A DNA stretch of 18,450 bases from an uncultured Bacilli bacterium (GTDB lineage Bacteria; Bacillota_I; Bacilli_A; RF39; UBA660). Each line of letters opens with the position of its first letter. Position 1 is the stretch's first letter. Where the stretch lies: assembly GCA_947628125.1 (NCBI GenBank), contig CANQYR010000008.1, forward strand, positions 1-18,450. The letters are read 5' to 3'. Below the pieces are notes generated by a model, which was not told the origin of the DNA, did not search any database, and saw only the letters and a list, made by a program, of their open reading frames with translations. Of the stretch, positions 14,339-18,450 are shown piece by piece. Made by a program: the position numbers and the translations under genes.

Positions 14339-16798
14339 TTATAATTTAAAATCATCCAAATTAAAATCTTTTTCTTCCGAAACTATATCATCAGCACTTA
14401 AACTTTCTAACTCATACTTTCGCACCACAAAATCAATACTCTTCTTCGTCATCAAACTACCAGTTGAAAGTAAATCCATAATCGGTATATCAGTTGCCTT
14501 TAAATCCTTAACAATGCCATCAATACTCATCATTATTACCTTATCAATTAAAACATTTCTAATATAATAAGGATTACTCTTAACCTTCTTAATTAATAAA
14601 TTGCCCTTCTTAGCCCTTCCTGTTAAAACAAAATCACTAAATTTAATTCGCTTAGCCGTATTTAACTCAGTCACAACAACCGCATAATCAAAACTATCAT
14701 ACGTATTTATACTTACAATCAAATCATCTTTCAAATTCATTGCCTTAACACCTGAGCCTCGAACCCCAACTAAAGGCACCTCTATCTTAGAAAAATTAGT
14801 ATAATAACCATTTTTACTAACCAATAAAATATTATCCTTGCAAACTAAAGCACTTACTAACTCATCATCAGGCTTTAACTTCATAGCTACCATCGCCTTT
14901 GAAACCCTAGTTGCAAAATAATCCTTCATCTTACTTCTTTTAATCATTCCCATTTTTGTTACCAAAACAAGTTCCGATGCCTCATTATAAATACACGATG
15001 AAACAACCTTCTCATCCGCACTTAAAGAAACAATATTATTAACATGCTTACCTAAATCTTTCCACTTACCCTCAAAAATTTTATAAACCGGTAAAAATAA
15101 ATAATTGCCTAAATTAGTAAACACCAAAATATTATCCCTAGTCGTTACATCATAAATATTTTTAATATAATCACCAGGCTTCATCGTAGCATCTTCATTA
15201 TTAGCTTGATAACTCTTACTACTAACCCTTTTAATATAACCATCATTAGTAACAACCACAACAACCTTTTCCTTAGGAATCATACTATTCATATCAAGCT
15301 TTATTTCCGTAACCTCATCCTTAATTATCGTTCGTCTTGGATTAGCATATTCTTTCTTTAATATTTTTAACTCCTTTTTCATAACATGCTTCAAAGCCTC
15401 ATCATTATTCAAAATTTGCTCCCAAACATACATATCCTTCTTTAACTTTTCCATCTCTTGCGTTATATCGACAATATCCGTATTAGTTAAACGATATAGC
15501 TGCAACTCCACAATCGCCTTAGCTTGCTCAAAAGTAAAATCATAGTTTTTACATAAATTATCAATTGCATCACTTTTATTTTTACTAGCTCTGATTGTTT
15601 TAATTACTTCATCTAAAATACTAATAGCCTTCATTAATCCTTCTAAAATATGATACCTTTTCTTTGCATGCTCCAAATCAAATTTTGTTCTTCTTACCAC
15701 AACCTCTTTTTGATGACTTATAAAAGCATCCAAAATATCTAATATTCCCACTAACTTTGGCCGTCTATTTACAATTGCCACCATATTAAAATTATAATTA
15801 ACTTGTAAATCAGTATTCTTAAACAAATAATTTAAAATAAGCTGGGCATTACTATCTTTTTTTAAATCAATAACAATACGTGCCATGTTATTTGCGTCAG
15901 ACTCATCAATTACATCATTAATACCTTCAATCTTTTTATCAATCTTAATATCAATAATCTTCTTTAACAATTGCTCCTTCAAAACATCATAAGGAATAGA
16001 CTCAATAACAATCTGCTTTTTTGAGCCATTAGTAACAATATCAGCCTTTGCCTTTAAAATAACCTTGCCCTTACCCTTACTATAAGCCTCAATTAAACCG
16101 GATTTACCCTCAATAACACCACCCGTTGGAAAATCTGGCCCTGGCATAATCTCCATAATAGTTTCCAAACGGCAATTAGGATTTTCAATCCTCTTAATCG
16201 TCGCATCAATTACCTCACCAAGATTATGCGTTGGAATATTTGTCGCATAACCAGCCGAAATACCCGTCGAACCATTAACAAGCAAATTAGGAAAACTAGC
16301 CGGCAAAACCGTTGGCTCTAATTCAGTATCATCAAAATTATAAGTCATTTCCACCGTATTTTTAGGAATACTTACAAGCATCTCTGATGCAATCTTAGAT
16401 AACCTTGCCTCCGTATAACGCATAGCAGCTGGCCCATCACCATCAATCGAACCATTATTACCATGAATATCAATTAAAGTTTCCCGCATCTTCCACTTCT
16501 GTGACATATGAATTAAAGCCCCATAAATAGAAGAATCACCATGGGGATGAAAATTACCCATAATATCACCAACAGCCTTGGCACTTTTTCGATAAGGCTT
16601 ATCATGCGTAAAATGGGAAATAAACATCGCATACAAAATTCTTCTTTGCACTGGCTTTAAACCATCCCTTACATCCGGCAAAGCCCGCTCCTGAATAATC
16701 TCCTTTGAATAACGGCCAAACCCAACTTCCATTAACTCTTCTAAACTATAATCAAAAATTTTTTCAACAATTGTCTTTTCTTCCTTTTTTCCTGCCAT
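14339..16798 (-). CDS. parC: DNA topoisomerase IV subunit A
   Basis: Breakage-reunion subunit of topoisomerase IV, which unlinks daughter chromosomes. The winged-helix domain with ALPDVRDGLKPVQRRILYAM and the catalytic tyrosine Y128 (AAMRYTEARLS) is followed by the tower and coiled-coil region (about 340-480) and a C-terminal beta-pinwheel (about 500-790). ParC is favoured over GyrA because parE lies directly upstream and there is no canonical GyrA box. In the quinolone region HPHGDSSIYGAL, position 93 is glycine where family members usually have aspartate or glutamate. The ATG at 16798 (MAGKKEEK) has GGAAGTG before it; an ATG at 16819 would add seven residues and overlap parE by 17 bases. 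At 819 residues it has normal length. Confidence 0.96.
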   Translation of the reverse strand: MAGKKEEKTIVEKIFDYSLEELMEVGFGRYSKEIIQERALPDVRDGLKPVQRRILYAMFISHFTHDKPYRKSAKAVGDIMGNFHPHGDSSIYGALIHMSQKWKMRETLIDIHGNNGSIDGDGPAAMRYTEARLSKIASEMLVSIPKNTVEMTYNFDDTELEPTVLPASFPNLLVNGSTGISAGYATNIPTHNLGEVIDATIKRIENPNCRLETIMEIMPGPDFPTGGVIEGKSGLIEAYSKGKGKVILKAKADIVTNGSKKQIVIESIPYDVLKEQLLKKIIDIKIDKKIEGINDVIDESDANNMARIVIDLKKDSNAQLILNYLFKNTDLQVNYNFNMVAIVNRRPKLVGILDILDAFISHQKEVVVRRTKFDLEHAKKRYHILEGLMKAISILDEVIKTIRASKNKSDAIDNLCKNYDFTFEQAKAIVELQLYRLTNTDIVDITQEMEKLKKDMYVWEQILNNDEALKHVMKKELKILKKEYANPRRTIIKDEVTEIKLDMNSMIPKEKVVVVVTNDGYIKRVSSKSYQANNEDATMKPGDYIKNIYDVTTRDNILVFTNLGNYLFLPVYKIFEGKWKDLGKHVNNIVSLSADEKVVSSCIYNEASELVLVTKMGMIKRSKMKDYFATRVSKAMVAMKLKPDDELVSALVCKDNILLVSKNGYYTNFSKIEVPLVGVRGSGVKAMNLKDDLIVSINTYDSFDYAVVVTELNTAKRIKFSDFVLTGRAKKGNLLIKKVKSNPYYIRNVLIDKVIMMSIDGIVKDLKATDIPIMDLLSTGSLMTKKSIDFVVRKYELESLSADDIVSEEKDFNLDDFKL

Positions 16799-16802
16799 AA
16801 TA

Positions 16803-18450
16803 TCACTTCCTAAAATCATCTTCTAACGTAAAATCAACATTCTCATTAATCCATTCTTTACGAGGTAAAACCTCATCACCCATTAAAACATGAATTCTTT
16901 TCTCTGCAATCGCCGCATCCGTTAAATTAACCCGCAAAAGTCTGCGATACAAAGGATTCATCGTCGTTTTATATAACTCATCAGCATCCATTTCTCCCAA
17001 ACCTTTAAACCTTTGAATCTTTAAAGGCGTCTTACTCTTTTTCCTTTCCTTCTCTAACTCTTCATCATCAGAAATATATACCTTACCCTTACTAGTTTCA
17101 ATCGAATACAAAGGCGGAGTCGCTACATAAAGCATCCCATTTTCAATCAAAGGCCGCATAAAACGGTAAAAAAATGTTATTAACAAAATCTGAATATGCG
17201 AACCATCAACATCCGCATCCGTCATAATAATTACCTTGCCAAAATTACTCTCCTTATAATCAAAATCTTGCCCCAAACCAGCTCCTATTGCATACTCTAT
17301 TTGCCTTAGTTCTGCATTAGCCTCAATATCCTTAGCCGATGCCTTCTCACAATTTAAAACCTTACCCCTTAAAGGCAAAATTGCCTGTGTTTCCCGATTA
17401 CGAAACAACTTAGCTGAACCACCTGCACTATCTCCTTCCACTAAAAATAACTCGTTTTTCATATAATTCTTACCAGTTGCTTTAGCAAACTTCTCGCTTA
17501 AAATACGCTCCTTATTATTCTTAGCACTACCTTTTCTAACTTGCTCTCTGGCCTTTCGTGCCGCCTCTCTTGCTAACTTACTTTTCTGGGCCTTATCTAA
17601 AATACTTAAAGCCACTTCCTTATTTTCCTCTAAAAAGAACTTTAAATTCTCGTACACAACACTTTCCACCGCATTACGCGCTAAAGGAGTACCAAGCTTA
17701 CCCTTTGTTTGACCTTCAAACTGAAGTAGACTCTCAGGAATTCTTACCGAAATAATTGTACTTAAGCCTTCCCTTACATCTTGACCATCTAAACTAGCAT
17801 CCTTTCCCTTTAAAAGATTATTATTCTTAGCATAATCATTAAAAGCTTTAGTAAGACCCGTCTTAAAACCAACCTCATGCGTTCCTCCATCAGCCGTCTT
17901 AACATTATTAACAAAAGAGATTATCTGCTCATTAAAACTATCTGTATACTGCATAGCAATATCAACTAAAATATCATTCTTAGTATTTGTAAAATGAATA
18001 ACCTTATGCAAAGGATTTTTATTTTCATTAATATACTCCACAAAAGAATTGATGCCATTTTCATAATGATACTTATTATTTAAATTATCCTCTTCATCAA
18101 TAACCTCAATCGTTACATTAGAAAGCAAAAAAGCACTTTCTTGCATCCGCTCACAAATCGTCGTAAACGAAAAATTGCAATTCTTAAAAATATCCTTATC
18201 AGGTAAAAAAGTAACAATCGTTCCCGTCTTTTTAGACTCACCAATCGTCTTTAAAGGACTTAAAACCTTACCCCCATTACCAAACTTAATCTGACTAATC
18301 TTGCCATCACGATAAATTGTAACCTCCATCTTACTTGATAAAGCATTTACAACCGAACCACCAACACCATGCAAACCACCAGAAACCTTATAACCAGCAT
18401 TTTCAAACTTACCACCAGCATGCAAAACCGTATAAATAACCTCTGGTGTA
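16803..18450 (-). CDS. parE: DNA topoisomerase IV subunit B, 5' end outside window
   Basis: ATPase subunit of topoisomerase IV. The frame stays open to the window edge (…TPEVIYTVLHAGGKF), so the TTG at 18425 is not the start; about 95-100 N-terminal residues, including most of the ATP site, are missing. Visible: GGLHGVGGSVVNALS (ATP lid), the transducer domain with the QTKGKLG loop, the TOPRIM domain with LVEGDSAGGSA, PLRGK and DADVDGSHI, and the C-terminal RFKGLGEMDADELY, TTMNP and LMGDEV motifs. The short form lacking a GyrB-type insertion, and parC directly downstream, identify it as ParE. It ends four bases before the parC ATG and its last codons carry the parC ribosome site. Confidence 0.95.
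   Translation of the reverse strand, partial: TPEVIYTVLHAGGKFENAGYKVSGGLHGVGGSVVNALSSKMEVTIYRDGKISQIKFGNGGKVLSPLKTIGESKKTGTIVTFLPDKDIFKNCNFSFTTICERMQESAFLLSNVTIEVIDEEDNLNNKYHYENGINSFVEYINENKNPLHKVIHFTNTKNDILVDIAMQYTDSFNEQIISFVNNVKTADGGTHEVGFKTGLTKAFNDYAKNNNLLKGKDASLDGQDVREGLSTIISVRIPESLLQFEGQTKGKLGTPLARNAVESVVYENLKFFLEENKEVALSILDKAQKSKLAREAARKAREQVRKGSAKNNKERILSEKFAKATGKNYMKNELFLVEGDSAGGSAKLFRNRETQAILPLRGKVLNCEKASAKDIEANAELRQIEYAIGAGLGQDFDYKESNFGKVIIMTDADVDGSHIQILLITFFYRFMRPLIENGMLYVATPPLYSIETSKGKVYISDDEELEKERKKSKTPLKIQRFKGLGEMDADELYKTTMNPLYRRLLRVNLTDAAIAEKRIHVLMGDEVLPRKEWINENVDFTLEDDFRK

Noticed and set aside
14339..16798. GyrA instead of ParC
   Set aside because: The gene directly follows a short-form ParE, lacks the GyrA box, and reads more like ParC throughout.
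18423..18425. TTG as the start of the topoisomerase subunit B gene
   Set aside because: The frame is open upstream to the window edge and encodes conserved ParE residues (TPEVIYTVLHAGGKF), so the gene continues outside.
1..18450. Mollicute genetic code (TGA as tryptophan)
   Set aside because: TGA terminates several conserved genes at expected lengths, within ATGA overlaps, and tryptophan is encoded by TGG.
1..18450. CRISPR array, tRNA/rRNA, insertion sequence, prophage or riboswitch
   Set aside because: No repeat-spacer pattern, RNA gene signature, transposase, integrase or known leader structure was seen on either strand.

Overview
The window comes from a low-GC Gram-positive bacterium (Bacillota). 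The order rlmN-prpC-prkC-rsgA-rpe is the Bacillus-type chromosomal block. A GerA-GerC-GerB germinant receptor operon and a YlbD/YlbE pair point to a spore former or a recent descendant of one. TGA serves as a real stop codon (ends of gerA, prpC and the redox pair), so this is not a code-4 mollicute. The surface protein at the left edge ends in an 'NNLRFIG' motif that I recall from uncultured gut Bacillota; placement there is inference.

Layout, right to left along the minus strand, which carries most genes: parE (5' end outside the window) overlapping or abutting parC; a hairpin terminator; ylbD and ylbE, with ylbE running tail-to-tail into gerB. The only plus-strand block is gerA-gerC-gerB (10211-13760), each pair joined by a 4-nt ATGA overlap. 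Left of it lie rlmD, a solitary AbiEi-family antitoxin gene, then the tight operon rlmN-prpC-prkC-rsgA-rpe followed by a DUF308/HdeD-like membrane gene and a terminator. Next comes a small unit with its own promoter: two membrane-anchored thioredoxin-fold proteins (one with CxxC, one without any cysteine) and frr, closed by a terminator. At the left edge is a partial membrane-anchored surface protein.

Functionally the window combines translation and ribosome maintenance (frr, rsgA, rlmN, rlmD), topoisomerase IV (parE/parC), the PASTA kinase/PP2C phosphatase pair (prkC/prpC), and spore functions. In Bacillus subtilis both GerA-type receptors and PrkC provoke germination, by nutrients and by muropeptides respectively, so two germination inputs lie within 10 kb here.

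The plus strand is rich in A and C and poor in G whichever strand carries the gene. This suggests the minus strand is the leading strand and the ger operon lies head-on to replication. The abiEi gene and the surface-protein gene break this pattern, which fits recent acquisition. I see no tRNA, rRNA, CRISPR array, insertion sequence or riboswitch. There is no gene-free stretch longer than about 130 bases.
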